The position numbers were made by a program, and so were the translations under genes. A stretch of 64,000 nt of DNA from Ctena decussata. Its lineage: Eukaryota > Mollusca > Bivalvia > Lucinida > Lucinidae. Shown one piece after another: positions 30,501-35,795 of this stretch. The notes beneath the pieces are model-generated. The model worked only from the letters and a program-made list of their open reading frames with translations, was not told the origin of the DNA and made no database searches. Location of the stretch: contig OZ022511.1 in NCBI GenBank assembly GCA_963989385.1, positions 28,390,503-28,454,502 on the forward strand, in the 5' to 3' direction. The stretch's first letter is position 1. Every line of letters starts with the position of its first letter.

Positions 30501-33500
30501 TTGCACTTGGGAGCAAACTGACTATAACATATAATCAAGAGATAATTGTTTGGTTATATATGAGCTGTGACATGACAAAACAAAGTTGCATGTGTGCCTT
30601 GTGAAGACTCAGATCAGTCTGTATGCATTGGGGCAATACCCAGAGAATGAAACACAAAAGATATTCTGTCTGTTATCTAGGGCATTGTGCATGTAAAGAG
30701 TTTAGATTGCAAACAATATTGAAACAGAAATCCATAACTGGCTTGTTTGAAATGTTAAAATTTACAATGCAGCCCAAATAAAATGTAATTGCAGCACTTG
30801 CGGATGACATCAGCAGACTCACCCACTTGGAAACAGTGAATTGTTGCAAACTAAAACACAAAAATTTTCATTGCTTTTAAGGGCACTGTATTAGAATTGA
30901 AAACTATTATAAATAGCTAGAAATTAAGTGTTAGGCTAAGCCAATTTCACAGTGTTCCAGATAAAATTGGGTGTTGAGGCTAAGCCAATTTCACAGTGTT
31001 CCAGATAAAATTGGGTGTTGAGGCTAAGCCAATTTCACAGTGTTCCAGATAAAATTGGGTGTTGAGGCTAAGCCAATTTCACAGTGTTCCAGATAAAATT
31101 GGGTGTTGAGGCTAAGCCAATTTCACAGTGTTCCAGATAAAATTGGGTGTTGAGGCTAAGCCAATTTCACAGTGTTCCAGATAAAACTGGGTGTTGAGGC
31201 TAAGCCAATTTCACAGTGTTCCAGATAAAATTGGGTGTTGAGGCTAAGCCAATTTCACAGTGTTCCAGATAAAACTGGGTGTTGAGGATGATTCAAGACT
31301 ATTTTTCTTAGATGTTCATAAATACATGTACATATTTTGTGATGCTTTTACCAAATATATGCACTTAAAGCACCAATAATGAAAATACTGTAATTGAATT
31401 TACAAACAATTTACAAACAGTGTAGATCCAGATGAGGCAGCTTATAATGAGCAGCCTCATCTGGATCTATACTGTTTGCTCTCTTAATTTGAATTTTCAG
31501 TATAACTCAGTATGATGCAGCTTAGATGGCACAGCTTTTGAAATTTTGCAGAAGTAAATTTTCTTATCTGCTTTTTTGGCGCTTAAAAGTTTAACAAAAA
31601 TGATTTCAAAATTGTCATTGAAACCCACTCTTATATCTGAAACATCCTTTGATCACCAGTATATTGAAAATCATGTAAATCCTGTGTTTGTTGCTGATCC
31701 CTTTTTGGACTGGATACCCCCCCCCCCCCCCCCCCCATTTTGAGGACATGTGCAAACAGTGCAGACCCAGTTCAGACACCGCAAAATTTGGCATCTGATC
31801 AGACAGGGTTTACACTGTATGCTTACAGGAATTTCTGTGCAAAATACGATAAAAGTGAAAACAGTTACCAGAAACCCCTAGAACTAGAAATGGACTCATC
31901 CAAATGATAAGGATGGACAAGTCAGATAGTCAGAAAAGGTTTAAAATCATTTGAGCCATGTCACGCATATTGCTTCTAATAAATGCTGCGAGGGCCTTCA
32001 TTTTGTGTCTTTAGATTCCTTAGGGTTCCTACCTAATTGGGTTTTGAGGATGCGTAAACAAAGGCTCTGAACAGACTGCATGGATGTGCAGGCTGGTCTG
32101 AGCCTTTGTTGTTTCCATATGCTATAAACACCTTTCTGCATCATTGGAAATTAGCAATTTTGTAACATGAACTATCACATGCCATGTGATAGTTCATGTT
32201 ACAAAATTGCTAATTTCCAAAAATGCTTTATGTACTTGCAGGGTGATATTATTCTACAAAGTGACCATATCATAGAAACACTAACAAAACTAGTCATGAT
32301 AGCAGATAAGGAGAGTGTTCTAAAAATAGCGGACAGCGGCATGTAAGTCAACTGAAATTTTGTTCTTCATTATTCATTATTTAGAACTTGTTTACCAGCT
32401 AACAAGGTCATTATCTAACAAGACTTTAAAATTTAAAATGTATTGTATGCTAAAAACACTGCCATTTTTGCAGAGAAAAAAAATATGAGGAGCATTTCTG
32501 TGCAAAAGCTTCTCTCATTTTTCAGCAAAAACTATTAGCGCTCTTGGTTTATGTATGTCAGTAGACTTGCTGAATCATTGACTAATGGCCCTGTTAAGCT
32601 AACGATGCTTAGAACAGCTAGAACAACTGGGCCCAAATGTTCTTGAACTCTAAACAAGAAATTCCTGAAGAAATAAAGAAAATCTGCAGAGCTCCAGATA
32701 AGAAGGGTAATAGTGATGTTTGAAGGATAATTTTCCATAAAAGATAAAGTTTGCCCATAGCCTAGTGGTGGTAAGGGGCAGTGGGGTGAGGGGCCCACTG
32801 TATCTTAGGTGCAGCGTATGAATGGCAGAGCCCATTCCTTTCTTTTCACTGCCTTATTCTTGCCTGATTTGAAACAGATACCCATTTACTGCTGGGTTGG
32901 CAGTTTCCCGGTCACCGGATGGCCCAAACTGGATTTGAAGTCACAGATTCTGGATGACCTGTACCATAACTGAGTGGCTTAACCACTTACCACAGCGCTT
33001 CTCTAATTGCTCATATTTCTCAATAAAAACAGATTGTGACCCCTCATTAGAACTCTCATGGAGACAGTTCTAACGAGGGGTAACAAATTATGGAGAAATA
33101 AGAAATTAAGTCAGAATTACCCCCTAAACTCTTTATTTTCCTTACTTTTCCATAAAAACATATGTTGTGACCACTCGTTAGAATTGTATAACCAAGACAG
33201 TTCCAATGAGGGTTCACACCATATGTTTTCATTGAGAAAAAAAATCTTTGAATTATTTCTGTCTGGAGCTCAGGGGCCGTATTTATAAAACAACTGAAGT
33301 CATTGCTATGCTGTTGCTAAGGCTAAATTTCTATGAAGAAGATTCGCTACAACTATGAAATTACTCTGGAGGAACAGTCTTTTCAGACTGTTCCTCCAGA
33401 GCAAATTTCATAGTTGTAGGAAATCTCTTTCATAGAAATTCAGCCCTAGCAACAGCATAGCAACCACTTAAGTTGTTTTATAAATACGGCCCCAGGAACT

Positions 33501-34654
33501 TTTATTTGGCTCAAATATAGAAGAAACAATTTTTACAACATGATGCAGTTTTTGTTAAGTTCTTTCTAAATCCTAACGTTTGATGGAGTAGAGAATTTTT
33601 TTTGCAAACAGTATAGACCTTGATAGCAATCTCATATTGAAAACTCAGATCTGGACTCTTTTGATGATTTTTCAGCCTCCACCATGAACTTGTAAATCTA
33701 ATTTTAGCATTCACCATGACCTTGCCAGTGGGAAACAGGGTTCTATAGAGTTCACAAAAGGGACCACGTACCATGTGAAGAAAGGAAAGAATGGAGAATT
33801 ATGTGTGGTAAGAAAATAATATGAGCTACTTTTCATTCTAACATGGTATTAAAGTGAATGGATACACTTCCCAAGAAAGCAACTCTGGCAGTTTCAGCTT
33901 TGTTTCCCTTCTAAATGGGTGTCAGCTCTTAAAAGAAAGAATTTACTTCTGAAGGAATAAGAACAAAGTCTTTCCTGTAATTGTAGTAGGGCAAATTATT
34001 TCTTTTAATGATAGACCTCATTGTGGATGGGTTTTGCCATCCAGGGAAGCAAATAGAAAGTCACAGAAGTTGTTTCCCATAGCAAAAATAGTGTAGGTGT
34101 TCCGATGCACCTTAAGCAATACATAAACTGTAGTATGAGCTAAGTCCCTTAAAGGTTAAAGTATGGTGAGTGATGTTTTCCCACTATAATGATGTGGCAA
34201 ATATTTGCGTATGTCAATAGCCGTGTGAAATTTTTTTTTATTGTTAGCTCGCCTGTATGAATGTATAGGAGATATTGCACTACCCCTGGCAGTGGCGGCG
34301 TTAGGAAATGTTAAAGCATTACATGAAAGTTATTTATGTGATGGGCAAGGCTCTGTCAGGCAAGCTATCCTGTATGCGGACAGGTCCTGTTGCTTTTCCC
34401 ATTTGTACCCTGTTAGAATGAAAATGATTATTAATTTTTATCCCTTAACTGAATGGTTCAAGGGCTATAGCATTGAGCCTATTAACCATCCACTGATCTC
34501 TAATGTGTCCGCTCTATGATTACCTTTTGGTATATTTTCATGATACTTCAGATGTACGTAGAACTGGTTGTGAGGATGTGTCTCACATCTTAGCCAAATT
34601 ATCACAGTACTAAAAATAACTTCTGTTTTGCAGATTGCCCCTACACTTGCCTGA
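408..34654 (+). CDS. MYO1C: Class I unconventional myosin (Myo1c/Myo1h type), 3' part, 20 exons
   Basis: This is the C-terminal part (659 residues) of a monomeric, membrane-associated, actin-based ATPase motor. Joining the 20 exons listed separately gives an unbroken frame with consistent phases. It starts just before switch II (LLDIYGFE), continues through the relay helix ([17 protein letters not shown]), the YVRCIKPN strand, the converter ([24 protein letters not shown]), three IQ calmodulin-binding motifs (about residues 328-390) and the TH1 tail. The tail contains the PH-like signature [13 protein letters not shown], in which the lysine and last arginine match the phosphoinositide-binding pair known in vertebrate Myo1c. 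From memory of the family, about 380 N-terminal residues (P-loop, switch I, TEDS site) lie left of the window. Tail length and the final hydrophobic strand fit Myo1c/1h rather than Myo1d or Myo1b. Assignment between Myo1c and Myo1h is not possible here; an invertebrate co-orthologue is likely. The 407 bases before the first exon are intron. Confidence 0.93.
530..715. repeat. Family I fragment
   Basis: Contains TCTTAAAGGAAAGATTTGCT, GGAGGAAATTCTTTCC and GAAGGGAGGCAAAAATG, shared with the family I copies near 16290, 33855 and 42237. Confidence 0.65.
783..1030. repeat. Family A palindromic element, copy 1
   Basis: Inverted halves run from ACACAACAAAACCAACAAAG to CTTTGTTGGTCC...GCGGCTCA. This copy is diverged at its left end. 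Confidence 0.75.
1036..1190 (+). repeat. Family F cap fragment (GCTCGCCTG type)
   Basis: The hairpin GCTCGCCTGAAC/GTTCAGGAAGAGC is followed by GTTGTCC. Similar fragments lie at 17430-17600 and 34245-34400. Confidence 0.6.
1240..1736. repeat. Family H element split by family A
   Basis: The left part begins near CCTGGTTTTTCAAAAGT and the right part ends in CTTTGAACTGGGCCC. These are the inverted ends of family H, with a family A copy between them. Confidence 0.7.
1404..1649. repeat. Family A copy 2, inserted in a family H element
   Basis: The ends TGAGCTGTGACAAGAC and GTCATGTCACGGCTCA are complementary. It interrupts the family H copy whose parts lie at 1240-1403 and 1650-1736. Confidence 0.85.
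1765..1870 (+). CDS. MYO1C: Myosin exon b (relay helix)
   Basis: The acceptor is tttcag and the donor gtcaga. It encodes the relay helix [20 protein letters not shown] and the [12 protein letters not shown] stretch that is highly conserved in class I myosins. The exon ends in phase 0. Confidence 0.95.
2409..2555. repeat. Family G hairpin with CRE-rich flank
   Basis: Long inverted arms run from AAGTATCTATCATGG to CCATGAAAGATACTT with an apical GGCAAGCCTCG. The flank at 2200-2300 has a TGACGTCA at 2251 and several more ACGTCA cores. Confidence 0.75.
2556..3082. other. Intron, nothing recognised
   Basis: AT-rich intron sequence between the family G hairpin and exon c. I see no gene and no repeat shared with the rest of the window. 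Confidence 0.5.
3083..3163 (+). CDS. MYO1C: Myosin exon c
   Basis: A 27-codon, phase 0 exon between attacag and gtgagt. It reads WEPVQYFNN...[12 protein letters not shown], typical of the Myo1c motor lower domain. Confidence 0.95.
3325..3476. repeat. Family D hairpin (GATCAGACTGC core)
   Basis: GGCAAACAGTGTAGACCCTG is followed by a GCAGTCTGATC core. This copy is degenerate on its right arm. Confidence 0.6.
3551..4048 (+). repeat. Family F element, TTATGCTCCCC cap
   Basis: The cap hairpin ATGCTCCCCGAAGGGTGAGCAT is followed by (GTCC)n. About three diverged units of roughly 165 bp begin TTGTCCGGAGCATATCTCTG. It abuts a SINE at 4049. Confidence 0.8.
4049..4285 (+). repeat. Family E tRNA-derived SINE, 5' truncated
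   Basis: Begins inside the tRNA-like head at GGTAGGGCATCTGGCTTATA, has the B-box-like GGTTCGATACC, and the shared body to CCATAGCTGTTTACTG. Confidence 0.8.
4412..4603. repeat. Family B hairpin element
   Basis: Central inverted repeat around TTAGAACCGTCTC/GAGACGGTTCTAA, with ATAAG left end and AGAGCTCC right end. Confidence 0.8.
4725..4862 (+). CDS. MYO1C: Myosin exon d
   Basis: A 46-codon exon between ttccag and gtaagt, beginning [19 protein letters not shown] and containing [10 protein letters not shown] family A repeat begins only 16 bp into the following intron. Confidence 0.95.
4879..5103. repeat. Family A copy 3, next to exon d donor
   Basis: Ends TGAGCCGCAACATGAC and GTTTCGTGGCTCA. 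It begins 16 bp downstream of the exon d splice donor. Confidence 0.85.
5621..5896. repeat. Family B element with a doubled core
   Basis: Two successive GTCTTG...ACGGTTCTAA hairpin cores lie between AGAGCTCCAGATAAGAAG and the right end just before exon e. Confidence 0.75.
5922..6017 (+). CDS. MYO1C: Myosin exon e
   Basis: A 32-codon exon between ttgcag and gtaatt. It encodes [20 protein letters not shown] and [12 protein letters not shown], the HYAGxVxY strand and helix of the motor. A family B repeat ends about 25 bp before the acceptor. Confidence 0.95.
6030..6330. repeat. TIR element with GATATC-rich arms
   Basis: Repeats of TATCTCAAAGTAAATTTTCT and its inverse. Related copies at 40142-40380 and 42005-42215 share GAGAGTTGGCTGTA-like ends, which suggests a pogo-like miniature element. 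Confidence 0.6.
6597..7020 (+). repeat. tRNA-derived SINE (second type)
   Basis: The head GGTCAAGTGGTTAGAGATGC with a GGTTTGAATC B box is followed by a body containing ATATGCTGTACCCAAGATAT. Body fragments recur at 10800-10920. Confidence 0.65.
7083..7205. repeat. Family G hairpin
   Basis: Arms include TATTATTGAATTTATTAAAC and its inverse, apex GCGAGGCTGTGCCG. The right flank to 7400 carries several TGACGT-like sites. Confidence 0.75.
7436..7516 (+). CDS. MYO1C: Myosin exon f (surface loop region)
   Basis: A 27-codon exon between tttcag and gtgagt, [11 protein letters not shown]...KKRPDT. It covers the variable actin-facing loop 2 region, where class I myosins diverge. Confidence 0.9.
7553..7690. 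repeat. Family D hairpin (AGATGAG core)
   Basis: Inverted arms GATAGATCCAAATGAGAC and CCTCATCTGGGTCTACACTG surround CATAATGAG. Confidence 0.65.
7859..8130 (+). repeat. Family E tRNA-derived SINE, complete head
   Basis: The head folds like a tRNA: acceptor CCGGGCC/GGTCCGG, A box TAGCGCAATCGGTAG, anticodon loop CTTATAA, B box GGTTCGATACC. The unrelated body ends in a GTTAAACAATAACAC tail. A functional tRNA is unlikely because the body continues. Confidence 0.85.
8131..8508. other. Intron, nothing recognised
   Basis: Intronic sequence between the SINE and exon g. I see no gene or repeated family here. Confidence 0.5.
8509..8614 (+). CDS. MYO1C: Myosin exon g
   Basis: The exon lies between tttttag and gtaagt and ends one base into a codon. 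It encodes [20 protein letters not shown] and RCIKPND, the highly conserved strand before the SH helices. A family A repeat starts 12 bp after the donor. Confidence 0.95.
8627..8835. repeat. Family A copy 4, next to exon g donor
   Basis: Ends TGAGCTGCGGCATGAC and GTCGTGTGGCGGCTCA. It starts 12 bp after the donor. Confidence 0.85.
8836..9592. other. Intron with remnant repeat
   Basis: No gene seen. The stretch near 9465-9510 (TTTAGCTCTGTTTTGTGACA) recurs at about 12540 and 26000, so it is an old repeat remnant. Confidence 0.5.
9593..9710 (+). CDS. MYO1C: Myosin exon h (SH helix and converter start)
   Basis: The exon lies between tttcag and gtacgt. It encodes [20 protein letters not shown] and [17 protein letters not shown], the SH1/SH2 and converter region. 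It ends two bases into an Arg codon, shared by the next true exon and by the candidate poison exon at 10063. Confidence 0.95.
9777..9965. repeat. Family D hairpin
   Basis: Core GATGAGGCGGCCTCATC flanked by CAAACAGCATAGATC and GATCTACACTGTTTG. Confidence 0.7.
10063..10140 (+). other. Candidate poison (stop-bearing) cassette exon
   Basis: A 78 bp stretch with a plausible acceptor (cattcag) and donor (AAAG then gtaaat) lies between exons h and i. It accepts the incoming phase and would preserve it, but reads [13 protein letters not shown]... to a TAA stop at 10124. Inclusion would truncate the motor in the converter and probably trigger nonsense-mediated decay. There is no transcript evidence; a chance pseudo-exon is possible. 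Confidence 0.3.
10202..10315 (+). CDS. MYO1C: Myosin exon i (converter)
   Basis: The exon lies between ccttag and gtaagt. It reads [20 protein letters not shown] then ENDFRMGK, matching the Myo1c converter. Phase is one base in, two bases out. Confidence 0.95.
10350..10520. repeat. Family D hairpin (TGATCAG core)
   Basis: Contains GCAACCGGTGTAGACCCTG and GGGTCCACACTGTTTGC in inverted orientation. Confidence 0.7.
10569..10797. repeat. Family A copy 5
   Basis: Ends GTCGTGACACGAC and GTCGTGTCGCGGCTCA. Well conserved. Confidence 0.85.
11030..11340. repeat. Degenerate family F-like units
   Basis: Three loose units, each with GGTGACCTTGACC-like text and ACTAAATATAGG-type sequence, resembling family F bodies without caps. 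Confidence 0.5.
11408..11484 (+). CDS. MYO1C: Myosin exon j (end of motor)
   Basis: The exon lies between tttcag and gtaagt and encodes [19 protein letters not shown], the final motor strand and the start of the lever arm. Confidence 0.95.
11510..11710. repeat. GA/CT low-complexity tract
   Basis: Blocks of CTCTCTC and GAGAGAG alternate, so the tract can fold on itself. Confidence 0.85.
12007..12296. repeat. Family A copy 6 with internal duplication
   Basis: Outer halves match family A. The middle AGCTAG(C/T)TCCATGCATACAG block occurs twice. Confidence 0.8.
12627..12695 (+). CDS. MYO1C: Myosin exon k (IQ motif 1)
   Basis: A 69 bp exon between ttgtag and gtaaga. It encodes [19 protein letters not shown], a good IQxxxRxxxxRxxY calmodulin-binding motif. 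Confidence 0.92.
12700..13290. other. Intron, nothing recognised
   Basis: AT-rich intron between the two IQ exons, with no repeat that I can match elsewhere in the window. Confidence 0.5.
13294..13378 (+). CDS. MYO1C: Myosin exon l (IQ motif 2)
   Basis: The acceptor is cttcag at 13293; a later CAG at 13306 would break the phase. The exon reads [20 protein letters not shown] followed by WGAKTVR, a second IQ motif and the start of a third. Confidence 0.9.
13851..15318 (+). repeat. Family F element, GCTCACCTGAGC cap, with DR2 units
   Basis: The cap hairpin is AGCTCACCTGAGCACGAAGT and its inverse, then (GTCC)n at 13890-13922. Three units near 14040-14350 carry AAAATGGCC. About six units of about 140 bp carry GGTCAAAAACTAGGTCACTA. 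It closes with CAGGTGAGCGATTTAGG, a GGTCCATCATGGACC hairpin and CTTGTTTT. Confidence 0.85.
15319..15590. repeat. Family I element with poly-C and (CA)n tract
   Basis: Family I text on both sides of a poly-C run (15443-15467) and a CA microsatellite to about 15505. ORFs here are artefacts of the repeat. Confidence 0.75.
15785..15944 (+). CDS. MYO1C: Myosin exon m (IQ 3 and start of TH1)
   Basis: The exon runs from tttcag to a weak donor, gttggt. It encodes [11 protein letters not shown], then [20 protein letters not shown], the entry to the TH1 tail. Phase 0 at the end fits the next exon exactly, which supports the odd donor. Confidence 0.9.
16290..16530. repeat. Family I element
   Basis: Contains GACTTCCTGTTTGCCTGCCT, inverted halves around AAAGAAAGGACTTTGC, and a right end TGAAAGTGTACCATTCACCT. 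Confidence 0.75.
16600..16830. repeat. Family D hairpin
   Basis: GGCAAACAGGGTAGACCCTT with core GCTCTTCAAGAGCAGTCTGATC. Confidence 0.65.
16868..17107. repeat. Family A copy 7
   Basis: Ends TGAGCCGCGACGCGAC and GTCGTGTCGCGGCTCA. Confidence 0.85.
17110..17225. repeat. Family D hairpin (right arm)
   Basis: GCAAACAGTGTGCATCCAG, a CTCTTGAAGAG core, and GGGTTTACACTGTTTGCAG. Confidence 0.65.
17329..17412 (+). CDS. MYO1C: Myosin exon n (TH1)
   Basis: A 28-codon exon between tttcag and gtaagt. [20 protein letters not shown] corresponds to the ASELLRELCIKNMVWKYC region of vertebrate Myo1c TH1. Confidence 0.93.
18010..18560. repeat. Family J repeat containing a family B element
   Basis: Family J text (AATCTCAAAAATCTAGATC) flanks a family B hairpin at 18121-18322 whose ends are AGAGCCCTAGATAAGAGGG and TCTTATCTACAGCTCT. 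Confidence 0.7.
18594..18687 (+). CDS. MYO1C: Myosin exon o (TH1)
   Basis: The exon runs from ttgtcag to donor gtgggt, one base into a codon. It encodes [20 protein letters not shown], which contains the conserved AxxLFKGKK(D/A)xY signature of class I myosin tails. Confidence 0.93.
18690..19440. other. Intron, nothing recognised
   Basis: No gene. A short family F-like unit (TTTTGTCTGGAGCATAACTC) lies near 19346-19440. Confidence 0.5.
19442..19595. repeat. Family A copy 8, internally deleted
   Basis: The left half is intact from TGAGCTGCAACATGAC; the right half is reduced to GATGCGGCTCA. Confidence 0.75.
19664..19731 (+). CDS. MYO1C: Myosin exon p (TH1)
   Basis: A short exon between tttcag and gtaatg, [20 protein letters not shown]. 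Sequence is less conserved here, but both phases match the neighbours. Confidence 0.85.
20036..20273. repeat. Family A copy 9
   Basis: Ends TGAGCTGTGGCACAAG and CTCGTGCTGCGGCTGA. Confidence 0.8.
20326..20538 (+). CDS. MYO1C: Myosin exon q (PH-like core of TH1)
   Basis: A 71-codon exon between tttcag and gtatag. It holds the PH-like signature [17 protein letters not shown]; the K at fragment residue 522 and R at 533 align with K892 and R903 of vertebrate Myo1c, which bind phosphoinositide. It is followed by the strands [20 protein letters not shown] and [14 protein letters not shown]. Confidence 0.95.
20636..20832. repeat. Family B hairpin element
   Basis: AGCTCGAGATAAGG end, core AACGGTCTCACCGAGACAGTT, right end TATCTGGAGC. 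Confidence 0.75.
20958..21062. repeat. Family D hairpin
   Basis: Perfect inner palindrome GCGGCTCAGAATGAGCCGC between GTAGATCCTGATGAG and CTCATCTAGATC. Confidence 0.75.
21063..21205 (+). repeat. Family E SINE body, headless
   Basis: Matches the SINE body from AGTGCACTTAGTACTGGTTAA-like text to CAATAAAACAT. It is joined directly to the family D copy. Confidence 0.75.
21206..22245. other. Intron with family D fragment
   Basis: No gene supported; a 115-codon frame at 21333 has no recognisable homology. A family D half lies at 21940-21970, preceded by an A run at 21863. Confidence 0.5.
22246..24375 (+). repeat. Family F element, GCTCACCTGGCCC cap, with YY1-like units and an ERE
   Basis: Cap hairpin AGCTCACCTGGCCCGAAGGG with CCATAGTGAGCT. 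Two 360 bp units, then about six units of 150-290 bp, each with a CCAAGATGGCC-like motif and GTTACTAAAAATAGCA. It closes with CCAGGTGAGCGATATCAGG, a GGCCCATTTGGGCC hairpin and TCTTGTTT. Confidence 0.85.
24480..24580. repeat. Family D hairpin
   Basis: GCTCCAGATGAGATGGCTC and its near inverse around ATTATGAG. Confidence 0.65.
24598..24818. repeat. Family A copy 10
   Basis: Ends TGAGCCACGACACAAG and CTCGTGTCGCGGCTCA. Confidence 0.85.
24819..26060. other. Intron, mostly unassigned
   Basis: No gene seen. AGTCAGGGAAAAA/GGGAATTT words near 25130-25230 and 25515 recur inverted near 57700, so part of this is an old repeat. Confidence 0.5.
26061..27763 (+). repeat. Family F element, TTATGCCCCC cap
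   Basis: Starts TTATGCCCCCAACTTTGAAA with an imperfect hairpin to GGTGGGGCATA and GTCCGTCC. About 3.5 units of about 480 bp follow (TATCTTGTTAGCAAGATATC, TTGGAGTTATGCCCCTTTT). It ends at GGTTGGGGGCATAGTG. Confidence 0.85.
27793..28015. repeat. Family A copy 11
   Basis: Ends TGAGCTTCAACATGAC and GTCATGTTGGAGCTCA. Confidence 0.85.
28065..28230. repeat. Family B hairpin, diverged
   Basis: Core AGAACTGTCTTGGTGGCACA/GTTCTAATGAGG with GAGAAATAAGAAAAAGTATC. Confidence 0.65.
28231..28980. other. Intron with G-rich tract
   Basis: No gene seen. A G-rich run lies at 28590-28660. The rest is not recognised. Confidence 0.5.
29000..29165. repeat. Long hairpin, family G-like
   Basis: Arms include AGATAAAACATTCTTTTCC and TTTTAACGTTTGCCAAGCC words with their inverses, apex CCGAACCGCACAGCGGTTCGG. 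Confidence 0.75.
29292..29528. repeat. Family B hairpin with doubled core
   Basis: TGCTCTAGATAAGAAGGGG left end, two GAGATGG(C/T)TCTA cores, TATCTGGAGCTCTG right end. Confidence 0.75.
29529..30560. other. Intron, nothing recognised
   Basis: No gene or shared family seen; the small frames at 30209-30538 overlap on both strands and have no recognisable motif. Confidence 0.5.
30561..30640. repeat. Family A copy 12, left half only
   Basis: Begins TGAGCTGTGACATGAC and stops after CTCAGATCAGTCTG. Confidence 0.7.
30928..31287. repeat. 44 bp minisatellite, eight units
   Basis: Units of GTGTTGAGGCTAAGCCAATT... repeat every 44 bp (30971, 31015 and so on to 31279); the first unit is 43 bp. Units are nearly identical; two of the last three carry an AAACTGG variant. 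Confidence 0.97.
31358..31600. repeat. Family D element, long copy
   Basis: CTTAAAGCACCAATAATGAA left end, near-perfect core GTAGATCCAGATGAGGCAGC...GCAGCCTCATCTGGATC, and GGCGCTTAAAAG right end. Confidence 0.75.
31718..31870. repeat. Poly-C run and family D hairpin
   Basis: A C run at 31718-31736 is followed by GCAAACAGTGCAGACCCAG and CAGGGTTTACACTGTATGC. Confidence 0.75.
32144..32220. repeat. 77 bp near-perfect palindrome at exon r acceptor
   Basis: Two 38-base arms (left 32144-32181, right 32183-32220) are exact inverse complements around one C. The right arm includes the branch-point-like TTGCTAAT 21-30 bp before exon r. Confidence 0.95.
32242..32342 (+). CDS. MYO1C: Myosin exon r (TH1)
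   Basis: The exon lies between ttgcag and gtaagt. [20 protein letters not shown] matches GDVVLQSDHVIETLTK of Myo1c. It follows an 11.7 kb intron, and a 77 bp palindrome ends 21 bp before it. Confidence 0.95.
32425..32640. repeat. Family H element
   Basis: AAAACACTGCCATTTTTGCA, GCTAACGATGCTTAGAACAG and CAACTGGGCCC are family H words. Confidence 0.65.
32688..33271. repeat. Family B elements split by a SINE
   Basis: CAGAGCTCCAGATAAGAAGG starts a family B copy. It is broken at about 32747 by a minus-strand tRNA-like SINE (to about 33003, with ACTTCAAATCC on its own strand), and followed by two family B cores ending GTCTGGAGCTCA. Confidence 0.7.
33273..33493. repeat. TIR element GGGGCCGTATTTATAAAAC
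   Basis: A 221 bp near-complete hairpin from GGGGCCGTATTTATAAAACA to its inverse, with inner GGAACAGTCTTTTCAGACTG. It resembles Harbinger-type miniature elements. Confidence 0.8.
33708..33807 (+). CDS. MYO1C: Myosin exon s (TH1)
   Basis: The exon lies between ttttag and gtaaga. It encodes [20 protein letters not shown] and [10 protein letters not shown], matching the GTIDF...KNGHLAVV end of the Myo1c tail. Confidence 0.93.
33855..34115. repeat. Family I element
   Basis: AAAGTGAATGGATACACTTC left end, inverted inner halves, right end GTGTTCCGATGCACCTTAAG. Confidence 0.75.
34634..34654 (+). CDS. MYO1C: Myosin exon t (last coding exon)
   Basis: After ttttgcag the frame reads IAPTLA and then TGA at 34652. 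This parallels the AVVAPRLNSR end of vertebrate Myo1c. The sequence downstream begins the 3' UTR. Confidence 0.9.
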   Translation: MAPTLA

Positions 34655-34795
34655 TTTCTGTTTTACAAGAGTTGTGGATTGTTCGTATTTAAGCTGGCTG
34701 GCCAGAAAATATACAGGGATGTCTTTGTGAAAAGAATATTTTTGTTATCAGTGTCAGGAAATTACTTAGAACATTTCTATGTTGTGTTAAAACAA

Positions 34796-34990
34796 GTTCT
34801 AACCCTTAAAGCTCCAAAAAAGCACACAACTAAATATGCCTGCAAAAAAAGAAGAAGAAATTTGAACCATGCTTTTATATTGAGCATTGACAAACAGTGT
34901 AGATCCAGATGAGGTGGCTCATTATAAGCCACCTCATCTGGATCTTCAGCTGTTTTCATTTTTGGCGATTTAAGTGCTAAAACTGTATTG
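34796..34990. repeat. Family D element in the presumed 3' UTR
   Basis: GTAGATCCAGATGAGGTGGC and its inverse GCCACCTCATCTGGATC around TCATTATAA. Confidence 0.75.
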
Positions 34991-35199
34991 TTGTTTTGCA
35001 ATGTCATTACATACAGGCATACTTAGACTATACATGAATTTCAAATGACCAGTTGACAATAATTTTACATATGTGCTAATACAATGTTAGCCATTGGACC
35101 AGAGCATGTTTACATGTATGGCCTCTATATTCTTTGAATAGATATGTATTTATGATTTCTATACATAAAAATAGAAGAAAATGTAAAAAAAAAATTACA

Positions 35200-35431
35200 T
35201 GAGCCGCAAAAGACAAAACCAACAGAGTGGATGTGCACCCGGGGAAGACTCAGATCAGCTTGGGTATCCACCCAGTCTGATCAGAGTCTTTGCTATGCAC
35301 ATGGAGGTAGCTTAGCCCCTTAGCTACCATTTAAGTGCACTGCGAAGACTCTGGTAGGAGCATTCCCATGCTGATCTAAGTCTTCACTGGGCACACATGC
35401 CACTTTGTTGGTTTTGTCATGTTGCGGCTCA
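35200..35431. repeat. Family A copy 13
   Basis: Ends TGAGCCGCAAAAGAC and GTCATGTTGCGGCTCA. Confidence 0.85.
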
Positions 35432-35580
35432 AATGAAGGATATGGTTAGCTTTGTGATCAGCTATACTTGGGTAGGAGATATCCATGTAGTCTTGTGACT
35501 TATTACTATCTGTTACTGCTTCCCTTTTGGTGTCATGGATGGGATTTGGAATTTGATTTTATCATGCATCTGCTGCAAAA

Positions 35581-35795
35581 TTCACCTGATAACAGGGGTA
35601 TTATAACATGATGTGATATCATGTCACTTTAGAACAGCACTTTCGCAAATGTTATCAGGCGATGTTAAAGATTCAATCTCTGAAGAAAAATTCACCTGAT
35701 AACAGGGGTATTATAACATGATGTGATATCATGTCACTTTAGAACAGCACTTGTGCAAATGTTATGTTGCAATATTAAAGAAGCAATCTCTGAAG
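35581..35795. repeat. 110 bp direct tandem duplication
   Basis: TTCACCTGATAACAGGGGTA begins at 35581 and again at 35691; both copies contain the palindromic ACATGATGTGATATCATGT. Confidence 0.92.

Noticed and set aside
30928..31287. CRISPR-like array
   Set aside because: Units are contiguous identical repeats without spacers, in an animal intron.
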